Origin: Hemerocallis citrina
Taxonomy: Eukaryota; Streptophyta; Magnoliopsida; Asparagales; Asphodelaceae
Assembly: GCA_017893485.1 (NCBI GenBank)
Contig: JACEHZ010000366.1
Span: 586,251-650,250 of the forward strand
DNA length: 64,000 nucleotides
Direction of reading: 5' to 3'
Under the pieces are notes generated by a model. That model searched no databases. It was not told where the DNA came from and was given only the letters and a program-made list of their open reading frames with translations. The translations under genes were made by a program, and so were the position numbers. Each line of letters starts with the position of its first letter. The first letter of the stretch is position 1. Shown piece after piece: positions 10,837 through 20,904 of the stretch.

Positions 10837-13800
10837 TTCCTCCCGGAAGGCCTTCGTCCGAGAGGTCAACTCGGTTCACAGTGCCCCTCCCCCCAAAGGT
10901 CTCGGCGTCTCTGTGTCTTTCTCCGACGCAGACCTCGAAGGGGTCCGAACCCCACACTGTGATGCCCTCGTCATCGACCTCCGCATGGCCAACTTCAAGG
11001 TGCAGAGGATCTTAGTAGACAATGGGAGTTCGGTCAATATTCTCTTCCTCTCGGCCTTCCGAGGCCTGCAGCTGTCCCGGGATCGTCTCAAGTCGGCCGG
11101 TTACATGCTCCACGGGTTCACGGGGGTCCCGATAACTGTCGAGGGAGTAATAAACCTGGACGTAACCGCGGGAAGCGCCCCTACTACCCGGACCGAGCCG
11201 ATGGACTTCATGGTCGTCGACGTCCCGGCAGCGTATAATGTCATTCTAGGCCGACCCGGCCTAGCCGCCTTGGAAGCTGTCCCCTCGGCGTACCATTTGA
11301 AAATGAAGTTCCCCACTCGGTCGGGAGTAGGGGAAGTCAGGGGAAGCCAAGAAATAGCCCGGAAGTGCTACATGACTTCCACCGGGGGACCAGTGCTCTC
11401 GCTCGAGACACTAGAAATCCCCGAGCCAAAAGCTCAGCCAACGTCCGAGCCGGCGGACGAGTTAGAAGAAGTGCTCTTCTCGGACGAGGACCCGAGCCGG
11501 AAGTTCCTCATCAGCAAATCCTTGCCGACCGCACTGTGCTCGGACCTGATTAAATGCATCCGGGATAACCGTGACTTGTTTGCATGGTCGGCCGCGGACA
11601 TGCCCGACATTTCCGAGGAGCTGCTCGTCCATCGCCTAAGTGTCGAACCGGGGTGCAAACCGGTTCAGCAGAAGAGGCGAAAGTTTGCTCCCGGGCGACA
11701 GCAGGCCATCAAGAAGGAGGTGGATAAACTGCTGAAGGCCAAGTTCATACAGGAGGTAAATTACCCTGAGTGGCTCTCCAATGTTGTAATGGTCAAGAAG
11801 TCGAACGGCTCTTGGAGAATATGCATCGACTTCACCGACCTAAATAAGGCATGTCCGAAGGACCCATTCCCTCTTCCAAACATCGACACCCTCATTGACG
11901 CCACCTCTGGCCATGAGCTCCTCAGCTTCATGGATGCCTTCTCAGGCTATAATCAAATCCGAATGTTCCCTCCGGACATTCTGAAGACCTCCTTCATCAC
12001 CGACCAGGGCCTCTACTGCTATCAGGTCATGCCGTTCGGGTTGAAGAACGCGGGCGCCACCTATCAGCGCCTCGTCAATAAGGTCTTCCAGAACCAGATA
12101 GGTCGGAATATGGAGGTGTACGTTGACGACATGCTCGTCAAAAGTGTCCGAGGCATTGATCACGTGGCCGACCTCCAGGAGGCCTTCGGTGTGTTGAGAA
12201 GGCACAACATGCGGCTGAACCCGAACAAGTGTGCGTTCGGGGTCTCCTCGGGAAAATTCCTCGGCTTCATGGTAAGCCAACGAGGAATCGAAGATAATCC
12301 CAAGAAGATTAAGGCCATATTAGACATGGCCCCGCCTCGGAACATCAAGGAGGTGCAGAAGCTTACCGGTCGACTCGCCGCTATCGGTCGGTTCCTCTCG
12401 AAGTCGGGGGAAAAGCACCTCCCCTTCTTCAAAGCACTCAGGGGGGCTAAGGGTTTTGAATGGGGCCAACCACAACAGGAATCGTTCGACCAACTGAAGG
12501 CATACTTGGTGAACCCCCCTCTGCTCAGCAAACCGGTCCCGGGCGAGACTCTCTTCGTCTACTTGGCTGCTTCCGAGCAGACCCTAAGTGCTGTCCTGGT
12601 AAGAGAGGAGGACCGGTCCCAAAGGCCCATCTACTACGTGAGCAAGGTGCTTCGGGACGCCGAGCTCCGCTATCCGAAGATAGAGAAGATGGCCTACGCC
12701 CTAGTCACAGCGGCGAGGAAGCTTTGGCCATACTTTCAGTCCCACTCGATCGTCGTCCTCACCGACCAACCCCTAAAGCAGATCCTCTACAAGCCTGAGA
12801 CCTCGGGCCGGCTGATGAAGTGGTCCATAGAGCTGAGCCAGCATGACATCTCTTACCAGCCTCGGACAGCAATTAAGGCGCAGGCACTCACTGACTTCAT
12901 CGTAGAGTCCACTATCCCTGAGGTCGGCCACATCCCGAATGGACCCCCCATTTGGACAGTCTTCGTGGACGGATCCTCCTGTAATGAAGGAGGCGGCGCC
13001 GGCATCATTCTAAACGGCCCTGACGACTTCGTCCTCCAGTACGCGATCCGCATGAACTTCAAGGCCTCGAACATTGAGGCAGAGTACGAAGCACTCATTG
13101 CTGGCCTCGGACTTGCACGAAGTGCTGGGGCGCAGCGCCTCCGAATCCACAGCGATTCCCAGCTCGTCGTAAACCAGGTCTTGGGCGAGTACGAGGCCCG
13201 AGACGAGCGGATGGCGAAGTACCTTGCTAAGGTTTGGGCCCTCATGGGCCGGTTCGAGGAGGCGCTCATTCAGCGGTTCCCTCGTGAAGAGAACTCACAG
13301 GCCGATGCCCTCTCCAAATTGGCCTCGTCCTCCCTGCAAGGTCTCGAACAGACCGTACTGATCGAAGTCCTCTCTAAGCCGAGCATCGAAGACGAGACAC
13401 CCGGCTCGGCAGAATCGTTGCCGGTCATGTTACAAGATAATTGGATGAAGCCTTTAGTGGAGTTCTTAAGGGACGGGCTCCTACCCGAAGACCCTAAAGA
13501 GGCTCGCCGAGTCAGAACCCGGGCCGAGCGGTATGTCTTGATCGAGGGCATCCTATACAGACGCTCTTTCTCTCAAATAGACGGCCGACCGTACCTAAGG
13601 TGCCTCTCTCCGGATCAGGCCGAATATGCCCTACAAGAGCTCCACGAAGGCATCGGAGGGGCACACTCAGGATTTAGGTCCTTGGCCCGAAAAGCTTTGA
13701 ATTATGGGTACTTCTGGCCGACCCTCCTTCAAGACGCCGAGCGACACGTTCGGCAATGCAGCTCTTGTCAGAGACACTCCAACATCCGTCGCCTCCCTCA

Positions 13801-14707
13801 GGCCAACCTCGCCTCCCTATCAAGTCCCATCCCCTTTGCAATGTGGGGGATGGATTTACTAGGGCCTTTCCCTCCGGCTCCGGGTCAGTTCAGGTTCTTG
13901 GTCGTAGCCATCGACTACTTCTCGAAGTGGGTCGAGGCCGAGCCCCTTGCCACTATAACCGAGAACAAGGTGGTACAGTTCTTCTGGAAGAGCATCATCT
14001 GTAGGTTCGGCGTCCCCCGTGTCCTCGTGACGGACAACGGGACTCAGTTCACTGGCGCAGCATTCCGAGCTCTATGCGACGACCTTGCTATCCAGCAGCG
14101 CTTCTCGCCCGTCTCCCACCCTCAGTCGAACGGACAAGCAGAAAATGCTAATCGGCAGATCCTCGCAGGCATCAAGAAAAGCCTGGACAAAAGTTCCAAG
14201 GGCTTATGGGTCGACCAACTCCCTAACGTCCTATGGAACTACCGCACGAGCAAGCGGACCCCCACAGGCGAGTCCCCTTTCAACCTCACCTATGGGTCCG
14301 AGGCCGTGATACCTCTCGAGGTCGGAATACCTTCCCCTCGGCTCACAACCTATGACGAAGCACAGAATGCCAGGGACCTCAGAGCAGACTTAGACCTGAT
14401 AGATGAACTGAGGGAAAGAGCGGCGATTCGGCAGCAGAGTTACCGAAGAAGGGTTGAACTGGCGTACAATAAAAAGGTCCGACCCGCCAACCTTAAGCAA
14501 GGAGATTTAGTCTTGAGAAAGTTGGCCATATCCTTCCCCAATCAGAAAAGCAAGCTGGCTCCGAACTGGGAAGGGCCGTACAGGGTCACGAGGGTAGTTC
14601 GGCCCGGAGCTTATCGTCTTGAAGATCTAGAGGGCAGAGAGCTTCCGAGGACCTGGAATGCCGACCACCTCCTAAAATACCAAGAGAGCGCTCCGGCGCC
14701 ACTCTAA
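10820..14707 (+). CDS. pol: Tat-lineage Pol polyprotein, intact (PR-RT-RH-aRH-IN)
   Basis: A single 1295-residue frame encodes every replication enzyme. Domains in order: aspartic protease with LVDNGSSVNIL near residue 66; reverse transcriptase from about 290, with the catalytic YVDDMLVKS near 433; a connection/degenerate RNase H (FVYLAASEQTLSAVLV, about 575-660); a second RNase H of the archaeal-like type known from Tat elements (VFVDGSSCNEGGGAG about 713, EAEYEALIAGL, IHSDSQLVVNQ); and an integrase with an HHCC finger (CSSCQRH about 979) and DDE residues in MDLLGPF (~1010), VTDNGTQF (~1069) and NGQAENANR (~1107). The C-terminal tail is NWEGPYRVTRVVRPGAYRLE. No chromodomain is visible. The start ATG overlaps gag by 17 bases in a different frame, so expression by frameshift or re-initiation is likely. 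No stops or frameshifts are seen. Confidence 0.95.
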   Translation: MGGSSNSSRKAFVREVNSVHSAPPPKGLGVSVSFSDADLEGVRTPHCDALVIDLRMANFKVQRILVDNGSSVNILFLSAFRGLQLSRDRLKSAGYMLHGFTGVPITVEGVINLDVTAGSAPTTRTEPMDFMVVDVPAAYNVILGRPGLAALEAVPSAYHLKMKFPTRSGVGEVRGSQEIARKCYMTSTGGPVLSLETLEIPEPKAQPTSEPADELEEVLFSDEDPSRKFLISKSLPTALCSDLIKCIRDNRDLFAWSAADMPDISEELLVHRLSVEPGCKPVQQKRRKFAPGRQQAIKKEVDKLLKAKFIQEVNYPEWLSNVVMVKKSNGSWRICIDFTDLNKACPKDPFPLPNIDTLIDATSGHELLSFMDAFSGYNQIRMFPPDILKTSFITDQGLYCYQVMPFGLKNAGATYQRLVNKVFQNQIGRNMEVYVDDMLVKSVRGIDHVADLQEAFGVLRRHNMRLNPNKCAFGVSSGKFLGFMVSQRGIEDNPKKIKAILDMAPPRNIKEVQKLTGRLAAIGRFLSKSGEKHLPFFKALRGAKGFEWGQPQQESFDQLKAYLVNPPLLSKPVPGETLFVYLAASEQTLSAVLVREEDRSQRPIYYVSKVLRDAELRYPKIEKMAYALVTAARKLWPYFQSHSIVVLTDQPLKQILYKPETSGRLMKWSIELSQHDISYQPRTAIKAQALTDFIVESTIPEVGHIPNGPPIWTVFVDGSSCNEGGGAGIILNGPDDFVLQYAIRMNFKASNIEAEYEALIAGLGLARSAGAQRLRIHSDSQLVVNQVLGEYEARDERMAKYLAKVWALMGRFEEALIQRFPREENSQADALSKLASSSLQGLEQTVLIEVLSKPSIEDETPGSAESLPVMLQDNWMKPLVEFLRDGLLPEDPKEARRVRTRAERYVLIEGILYRRSFSQIDGRPYLRCLSPDQAEYALQELHEGIGGAHSGFRSLARKALNYGYFWPTLLQDAERHVRQCSSCQRHSNIRRLPQANLASLSSPIPFAMWGMDLLGPFPPAPGQFRFLVVAIDYFSKWVEAEPLATITENKVVQFFWKSIICRFGVPRVLVTDNGTQFTGAAFRALCDDLAIQQRFSPVSHPQSNGQAENANRQILAGIKKSLDKSSKGLWVDQLPNVLWNYRTSKRTPTGESPFNLTYGSEAVIPLEVGIPSPRLTTYDEAQNARDLRADLDLIDELRERAAIRQQSYRRRVELAYNKKVRPANLKQGDLVLRKLAISFPNQKSKLAPNWEGPYRVTRVVRPGAYRLEDLEGRELPRTWNADHLLKYQESAPAPL

Positions 14708-14797
14708 GTATCATAGGATATCGAGCCATTCCAGTCCTCTGACTTGTAACCTATTTTCATAAATTGTACTATGTAAAACGGTTCGCCGTCGATTATC

Positions 14798-14803
14798 AAT
14801 AAA
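14798..14803 (+). terminator. Poly(A) signal downstream of pol
   Basis: AATAAA lies 91 bases after the pol stop, in 'gattatcaataaagaaag'. It could end sense transcripts internally, before the repeats and the antisense gene. Confidence 0.5.
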
Positions 14804-14879
14804 GAAAGCTCTTTCGTGTTTGTGAATTCGCATGTTTCTCTCCCCTCTTACCACCTGCTTTTTAAATTGTGATTTCAAC

Positions 14880-15440
14880 CAATGGTTCGGAGTCCACGTT
14901 CGGCTCGACCTCACCTCCTCGGCTCGTCCCCGGACGAACTAGGGGTAGACCGTCGTTCGGAACTGCTCCCACAACCATTGAACTACACCGATGGTTCGGA
15001 GTCCAACACTCGGCTCGACTTTACCTCCTCGGCTCGCCTCCGAGCGAGCCAGGGGTAGATCGCCGTTCGGAATTGCTCCCACAACCGTTGAACTAAACCG
15101 ATGGTTCGGAGTCCAACACTCGGCTCGACTTTACCTCCTCGGCTCGCCTCCGAGCAAGCCAGGGGTAGATCGCCGTTCGGAATTGCTCCCACAACCGTTG
15201 AACTAAACCGATGGTTCGGAGTCCAACACTCGGCTCGACTTTACCTCCTCAGCTCGCCTCCGAGCGAGCCAGGGGTAGATCGCCGTTCGGAATTGCTCCC
15301 ACAACCGTCGAACTAAACCGATGGTTCGGAGTCCAACACTCGGCTCTACTTTACCTCCTCGGCCCGCCTCCGAGCGAGCCAGGGGTAGATCGCCGTTCGG
15401 AATTGCTCCCACAACCGTCGAACTACAACGATGGTCCCGG
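14880..15440. repeat. 110 bp tandem repeat, five units plus a partial
   Basis: Units start at about 14880, 14990, 15100, 15210 and 15320, each opening 'gatggttcggagtccaacac' or close to it. A sixth unit starting at 15430 is partial. The four later full units differ by only a few bases, and the first is more diverged. The short repeated open frames on both strands come from the 110 bp period. The array lies between the end of pol and the end of the convergent antisense gene. Confidence 0.93.
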
Positions 15441-15594
15441 AGTCCAACACTTAGCTCCCAGTCCCCCCAAGCTTGCTTCGCGGCAAACTGGGAGTGGTCC
15501 ACCCCTCTGCTCCGTCAGTGGAGGGACACCGAAGTTACGTTCGGCCACATAATCCGAGCACTCCTGCCTAATAGCCGAAGCCCGAAGCCCTACG

Positions 15595-15845
15595 CCTTCG
15601 GTCGGCTACCGAGCAAGTGCCTTCCCGAGCTCGCAAACGGAGAAAACTCACTTTCTCCTCAACTTTCGCACATGATCTCGATCAGACGGTCCAGATCTTG
15701 CCACCGACGCTAAACGACAAGATAGCGTTTTCTTGGGAACTGAGCCGCCTCGAGATTCGTGCCTACGTTCAACGGCTCAGATCTTGCCACCTGCGCTAAA
15801 CGACAAGATAGCGCTTTCTTGGTGACCGAGCCGCCTGGGGATTCG
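15595..15845 (+). repeat. Outlying copy of the 'CTTTCTCCTCAA' repeat family
   Basis: The block runs from 'ggtcggctaccgagcaagtg' through 'actcactttctcctcaactt' and 'gatctcgatcagacggtcca' to 'gacaagatagcgttttcttg', and a shortened second half is repeated directly after it. It matches the tandem array at 22283-23110 and a copy at 20448-20610. This copy sits just past the antisense gene's 3' end. Confidence 0.85.
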
Positions 15846-16007
15846 TGTCGTACCTTGTCAGAGTTGCTAAGCGACGAAATACTGTACTCATAGGTACCCC
15901 GTTCGGTTCAACAGTCTCGCCGACGGAACTAACACGCTCGGTTCGAGGATCTCGGCGCGACCAACACAGTTATAAGCAAGATGAATATGCAGAGCAACGA
16001 AAGATAT

Positions 16008-16013
16008 TTTATT
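16008..16013 (-). terminator. Poly(A) signal for antisense transcripts
   Basis: AATAAA on the minus strand (TTTATT on plus), 94 bases beyond the last antisense stop codon at 16107. It faces the sense poly(A) signal at 14798. Confidence 0.5.
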
Positions 16014-16106
16014 AAACAAACAGACCAGAATACAAAGCACATCTTTTTCATGGTTACAAAGTGTTGGCAAACAAAATACACGCCGCCGACCCACTACACC
16101 TGGCCC

Positions 16107-16538
16107 TCATATGGAGATATCTTCACTAGACTGCTCGGTCGCCTGTTTGTCCTCCTCGGCTGATAGCTCCCCTGCATCCTTCCGGAGCTTCGCTACCACA
16201 GTCTGCAAGTGTCGAATCTCCGAGAGCAAATCGTCCCGCTCGGCTATAATCTTCGACTGGTTGTGCCGAATACACTTGACCCGAAGAGCGTTGCTGAAAG
16301 CGGTTTGCGAATCTTCGTCCCCTTCTGCAGGGGTCAACTCGGCGATCCTATTCTCCAAGCGTTGGATCTCGGTTTCCCGTAGGTCGAGGACGGACAAAAG
16401 GTGGGTCTGCTCACTCTCAGCTCGGCGTAACTCCAGCTCGACGCTCCTAGGACTCAGAGCCCCCGCCCCAGAAGCGGCCTCGGATTCAGAGTCATCATCC
16501 GAGCCGTGGAGATCAGCATATGGGTCGGCCGCCTCGAG
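16107..16538 (-). CDS. Antisense accessory region of Tat element, terminal exon (coiled coil)
   Basis: The exon begins after a strong acceptor ('cccttttttcag', exon start 16538). It encodes LEAADPYADLHGSDDDSESE, an acidic segment, followed by a long heptad-type helix (VELELRRAESEQTHLLSVLD, EIQRLENRIAELT, SKIIAERDDLLSEIRHLQTV), and ends TEQSSEDISI. I recognise no catalytic domain. It reads away from the antisense promoter at 20272 and probably continues the coding region upstream at 16715-17554, but the connecting donor is unclear. It could be a second accessory gene rather than a 3' exon. Confidence 0.5.
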   Translation of the reverse strand, partial: LEAADPYADLHGSDDDSESEAASGAGALSPRSVELELRRAESEQTHLLSVLDLRETEIQRLENRIAELTPAEGDEDSQTAFSNALRVKCIRHNQSKIIAERDDLLSEIRHLQTVVAKLRKDAGELSAEEDKQATEQSSEDISI

Positions 16539-16714
16539 CTGAAAAAAGGGAAAAACAAATAGCAAGACTTCAAAACATCGCCGAGGCCCAACACTTAAAA
16601 TTTTTCCAAATCACAAATCCGGATTCATATTCAGACATATTAATTCTACATACAACGAGACCGACCCTACTACAACGTTTTACAACAAATCAGAAGGGAC
16701 ATAAAGCGACATGG

Positions 16715-17554
16715 TCAGGTCCTCTTCGGAAGGGGAACGCTTCGGTTTAAGGAAACGCGAGGACGACGAGGCCTGCCCTCCGAGCTCGATCCTAAACCAA
16801 CGAAGCGCGACCCCCCTTCGCTGCTGACCCTAACTGCAGTGCCGACCGAGGCCCCGCTCGACGAGACGGCCGCACTGCTCTGAGCGTCGGCTGGACTCCG
16901 TCCGGTCATAGGCGAGCATGTCGCAAGTTCGTAAAAAGAAATCCCTCTCTCGCTCTCTTCACGAGTACATGACGTACTGCGGACGTTAGCCCTCTCCGGC
17001 ATAGGCTTGAGCGACGCGACCTCTTCCTCCAGTTCAATGATTCAGTCTCTCAGAGCGTCGTCCTTCGCCATCTTCTTCGGACGAGAAGGTCTTGACGAGC
17101 CAGAGACGGTGGCGCCATCAGTCGCGAGCCGTCGAAAGTGAGTGACCTCGATCCCCCTATCTATCGTAATCCTTCTGAGCCTGTCGACCTCGGCCAACAA
17201 TCTCTTACGCTCGGCCGACGCCTTCTCTAGCTCGGAAGTTAGCTTCTCTTCCGCCACCGAGCGTTCTTTCTCCGCCAATTCCATGTGTTGGACCTCGGCC
17301 AAAAGCTCGCCATTCTTCTGCTCGGCGGCAGTGAGCTCTCTACGGAGCCGCTCGACCTCGCCCTCAAGAGCAGAGACCGGGGGTCGCTTTCGTAGCTGCG
17401 CCAACTCGCGACACTTCGTCCTGGCCAGCGCCTTTACCTCCCCCAGTTCCAAAAATAAGTAAAAGCACTTATCATGGCTCAATGACAGCACTCGCTTCGT
17501 CTTGACTGACTCCTTACGGAGGTACGAAACCTCCGTGATCAGACCGAACTTCAC
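16715..17554 (-). pseudogene. Antisense coiled-coil ORF with one in-frame stop
   Basis: The reading frame opens after the acceptor 'ctccgcttttcag' (start 17554, VKFGLITEVSYLRKE). It encodes a long Glu/Lys/Arg/Leu-rich coiled coil (CRELAQLRKRPPVSALEGEV, RLRRELTAAEQKNGELLAEV) ending KMAKDDALRD. A TGA at 17042-17044 interrupts it, and the same frame then continues IIELEEEVASLKPMPERANV into a Ser/Gly/Arg-rich tail ending at 16715. The unbroken frame after the stop, with the heptads carrying on, shows a single nonsense change. No domain is recognised. It is probably part of the Tat accessory region. Confidence 0.6.
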
Positions 17555-17758
17555 CTGAAAAGCGGAGATAAATCCGATGGGACGATGCATGGAAACATCT
17601 ACAACTAGTCACACGCAAATCCGAGGCTCAACACTTGGATAAATTTTGGCCAAACAAAATGTTTTCATTCAAAACCGAGGAGAAAGTTTTACAAAAGCGG
17701 TGGCCAGTCCGCAGTTAGGCTTACAAAAAAGAGACAAAAAAAAAAATAGACAACCGAG

Positions 17759-20077
17759 TCAGGGGTCGACCTTTTTGCCGCTCGGGTCCGTCGACCCCCC
17801 GGTCTTGCCCTCGCCATCGCCCTCGCCTTCGCCTCCGCTCCCGCTCTCCTCCTTGGAGTCGTCCTCCTCCTCGCCCTCGGCCTCGGTCTCGCCTGGGCCT
17901 TCGACCCCTTCCGTCTCTCCCTCGGGGTCGAGCAGCCCCTCGGGGACCTCCTCCTCGCCTTCCACGGGGTCGTAAAAACGGTAGGAGGACGTGTCGAAGC
18001 CTGGGTTCTTGGCGGCTACGTGGAGCAAGGCTCGACCGTAGGCATCCTCCATGTTCTGGAGCATGTGCTGCGCTGCCTCCTCCTGCACGGCCTTCTTCAC
18101 CTTCTTCACCTTCTTTCGGTGTCTGGCCTCGATCCTCTCGGTCCTCTTCCGAGCCTTCTAGGCTTCCGACCGAGCATTGGCCAGCGCCTCCTTCAGCTCG
18201 GCAGCCTCCTTCTCCGAGGCCTCAAGTTTGGCCGCCGCGTCCTTCGACAGCTGAATGGCGTCGGCCAGCTGCTGCTCCAGCCCCTTCACTTCAGCACCCC
18301 TCTTTGCCGAGAGGAGCTGCTCGGCGTCAAGCAGCTGCGTGGCCTTGACGCGCTCTGCCCTCTCCCGCTCGTTCTCCTGCTCCTTGTTCACGAACTCCTC
18401 GAGCAGGAAATTGAAGTGGCAGAGGGTCTGAAAAAGGACAGCACATTAAAATCCGAACCCAAGGACTTGGAAAAATTCTAAGAAAGAAATTTTGATGAGA
18501 GAGAGCTCGGCCTACTTACCGACATAGTATTCCGAGCAATCTGCATCACGGCGTCCCCTGCTAGCCCGGCCTTCAGGGTCGCTCGATCCTTTGGGGTCGG
18601 CAGGTGCCTCACCGCCTCCATGCAGATATTGCCGTCGCCCAAGAAGCCGTCGATGTTCATCACCTGCCAGTCAGGGACGAAGATCTGCTTATGACGCTCG
18701 GTCATGATCTTCTCCGCCTCGGCAGTGAGGGGCGGAACTTGGAGGGACAACACCTCTTTCATGCCGAATGCACCGCTCGACGAACCGGGAGCGTCCCCCT
18801 TCGGGGTAGGTGTCGGCGCACCCGAGGCAGGAGGGTCGAGGACCATGACCTCCCCCTGCTCGAGGACCAAGACCTTCGGCTGGTCGGCAGCCTTCACAAC
18901 CGAAGGCTTCTTCGAGGCTCGGCTGTCCTGAGGCCCCGCCGCAGGCCTCTTCTTCTTTGCCTCCTGTTCCGACCGGCCCTTCGCCACCAGAGCTTTGTAG
19001 TCCAGCTTCATCGTCTCTGCACAGGCCGAATGAAAAAACTTAGAAAAATTTTCATGAACTTTAAGCAAAAAGTATAAATACCAGAAGCATACTAGGATCG
19101 ATCGGACTGAGACCCCCTCGGAACAGATCCTCCTCGGTAATTTCTTTCCAGCTTAGCGCTGGCAGGGCGAGGAGCTTCTTCTGGACCTCCGCCTCCTCAT
19201 TACTCAGCGCCGCCTCCTTCTTGGTCCGCTTGGGCAGACCATCCTTTGCCCAAACCGTCGGTATCACCCACGGCACCGGAGCTCGAATGAGGAAGTACTT
19301 CTCCTTCCAATGTTTGATCGAGTCCGGATTCTCGATCAGCTTCACGCCCGTCCGGGGCGAAAGATAGAACCTCTGTTCGTCTCGCCTTGGCTGACAGGGT
19401 CGGTAGAGACTCCGAAAGAGGAACATACTCGGCTTGGCGCCGATCTCTTGGCATCAGAGGACGAATGCCATGACGTGCCTCCATGCGTTCGGCATCAACT
19501 GGGCGGGGCTCAAACCGTACCATGTCAAGACATCAACCACGAACGGGTGGAGGGGAAAGCGGAGTCCGGCAATAAGGGAGTCGACCGGAAAGACACACAC
19601 GTCCGACGAGGACTTTGTGTTGGCTCGGAAACCCGGTCCGGGGAGAAGCAGTCCGTAGTCGGCAGGGATCCGGAAGCCCTCTCGGATCAGGTGAAGGTCA
19701 CCCTCGGTGAGAGACGAGATGGTATGGTCCACCTCGGACAGCTCCCTCGGCTCGTTCTCCTCCACCAACTTAGCCGTACCTTGTGTCACTCTCTCTAAGG
19801 TGTCCTCGGCGTAATCCCGTACACCTCCCACGCTCGACAGAGCAATGGGTTGCCGACCGAACGCTCCCGCCGTCTTCGGCGTTTCCACGATCGTGACCAC
19901 GGCCTTGCCCTCCTGGGACACCGCCGCAACCTCCTTAGGCAGCTCGGCCACTTCGCCCTCTCTGTCCGGACGAACGACATTCTGATCGCTCGGCTCCACT
20001 ACCTCCTTCCCTTCGCCCCCTCGGCCTACTGCTTGCTCCGAGGCGGGGGTCTCATCCGAGAGCGTAACCTTAACCAT
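17759..20077 (-). pseudogene. Antisense accessory gene of Tat element (putative gypsy-type transposon protein), three exons, two nonsense codons
   Basis: ATG at 20077. Exon 1 (20077-19082) begins with an acidic linker. It then carries the domain of the plant 'putative gypsy type transposon' family (PF04195-like): LTEGDLHLIREGFRIPADYG, FPLHPFVVDVLTWYGLSPAQ, LMPNAWRHVMAFVL, then CQEIGAKPSMFLFRSLY, RFYLSPRTGVK and HWKEKYFLIRAPVPWVIPTV. A TGA at 19454-19456 interrupts the domain and the frame continues unchanged. Intron 1 (19081-15 bases of 190xx, i.e. 19081-19015, 67 nt) and intron 2 (18519-18428, 92 nt, GTAAGT...TTTTTCAG) are both phase 0. Exon 2 is a Lys/Pro/Ala linker plus helix. Exon 3 is a coiled coil (EVKGLEQQLADAIQLSKDAA) broken by TAG at 18158-18160, then AYGRALLHVAAKNPGFDTSS and a very acidic tail. 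The conceptual length is 719 residues. Function is unknown; additional antisense ORFs downstream of pol are reported for Tat-lineage elements. Confidence 0.8.
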
Positions 20078-20271
20078 TTTTCTAAGAGAGAGGGGAAAGA
20101 GACTGACCTTGAAGTGATAGGTACGGTCGGAAAGTTCGCCGGAAACAAGAAACGCCTTGCCGCGTCAGCTAGCACCACCACCAAGGAGATAAAAACTTCG
20201 AAGGCGAAAAGTAAAAACTGAAGAGAGAGAGTAAAGATGAAAAGTGAGACTTGGTCTGAGGGGGGGTGAAG

Positions 20272-20278
20272 ATTTATA
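20272..20278 (-). promoter_or_regulatory. TATA box of the antisense accessory gene
   Basis: TATAAAT on the minus strand in 'ttttactataaatcttcacc', 195 bases upstream of the accessory gene ATG at 20077. A pyrimidine-rich CT leader follows. This is a well-placed internal promoter distinct from the LTR promoter. Confidence 0.6.
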
Positions 20279-20447
20279 GTAAAAGAGAACGTCCCTTGGA
20301 CTTCCAAACGAAAAAGTGCGACTCTTGGGCTGCTCTCGAAACGTCGCGAAGGCCCAACACAACTACCTTCTTCGCCGAGACAACTAGCTCGGCATATCGG
20401 GACCAGGAGCCGAACCATGCGCCATCCGACCATGCCAGCAAAGAGAC

Positions 20448-20640
20448 CGGTCGGCTACCGAGCAAGTACCTATCCGAGCTGGCAAACGGGAAAACTCCCC
20501 TTCCCCTCAGACTTCGCGTAAAATCTCAATCAGACGGCCCAGATCTCGCCGAGAACACTAGACGACAAGGTAGTGTTTTCTCGAGAGATGCGCCCGTCTC
20601 GAGATGAACAACGCCATCCAACGGTACAAATTGCATCAAG
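20448..20640 (+). repeat. Outlying copy of the 'CTTTCTCCTCAA' repeat family, promoter side
   Basis: It carries the same order of landmarks as at 15595 and 22283: 'ggtcggctaccgagcaagta', 'aatcagacggcccagatctc', 'gacaaggtagtgttttctcg', 'gcgcccgtctcgagatg'. It lies about 170 bases upstream of the antisense TATA box, so copies of one repeat bracket the accessory gene. Confidence 0.8.
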
Positions 20641-20904
20641 TCGCTCGGATGCCCTACACTTCCTCCATACCCCACCTCTGTCTGAAGACACCAGAAAAAA
20701 TTTTAATTTAAAGTTTTAAGGCACCGCCTTCGGCGGGCCCCCCAGGCCCCATGTCTCGGTCGGCATTCCGCCAACCCACGAGGCCCAGTCAAAAACAGAT
20801 CGGCACACCCCCATCTCTAACCTCTTCGAGCCGACAACCATCGGAAGCCGTCGGCCCGGAAGGAAGACAGAGATGGGAGGAGGCCCATCTTTCCGAAGCT
20901 GCTG

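Noticed and set aside
8855..14309. Many antisense or frame-shifted open frames across gag and pol
   Set aside because: Shadows of the GC-rich real frames; none carries a domain.
14869..15552. Repeated 60-110 residue open frames
   Set aside because: The 110 bp unit is not a multiple of three and the frames exist on both strands, so they are by-products of the tandem repeat.
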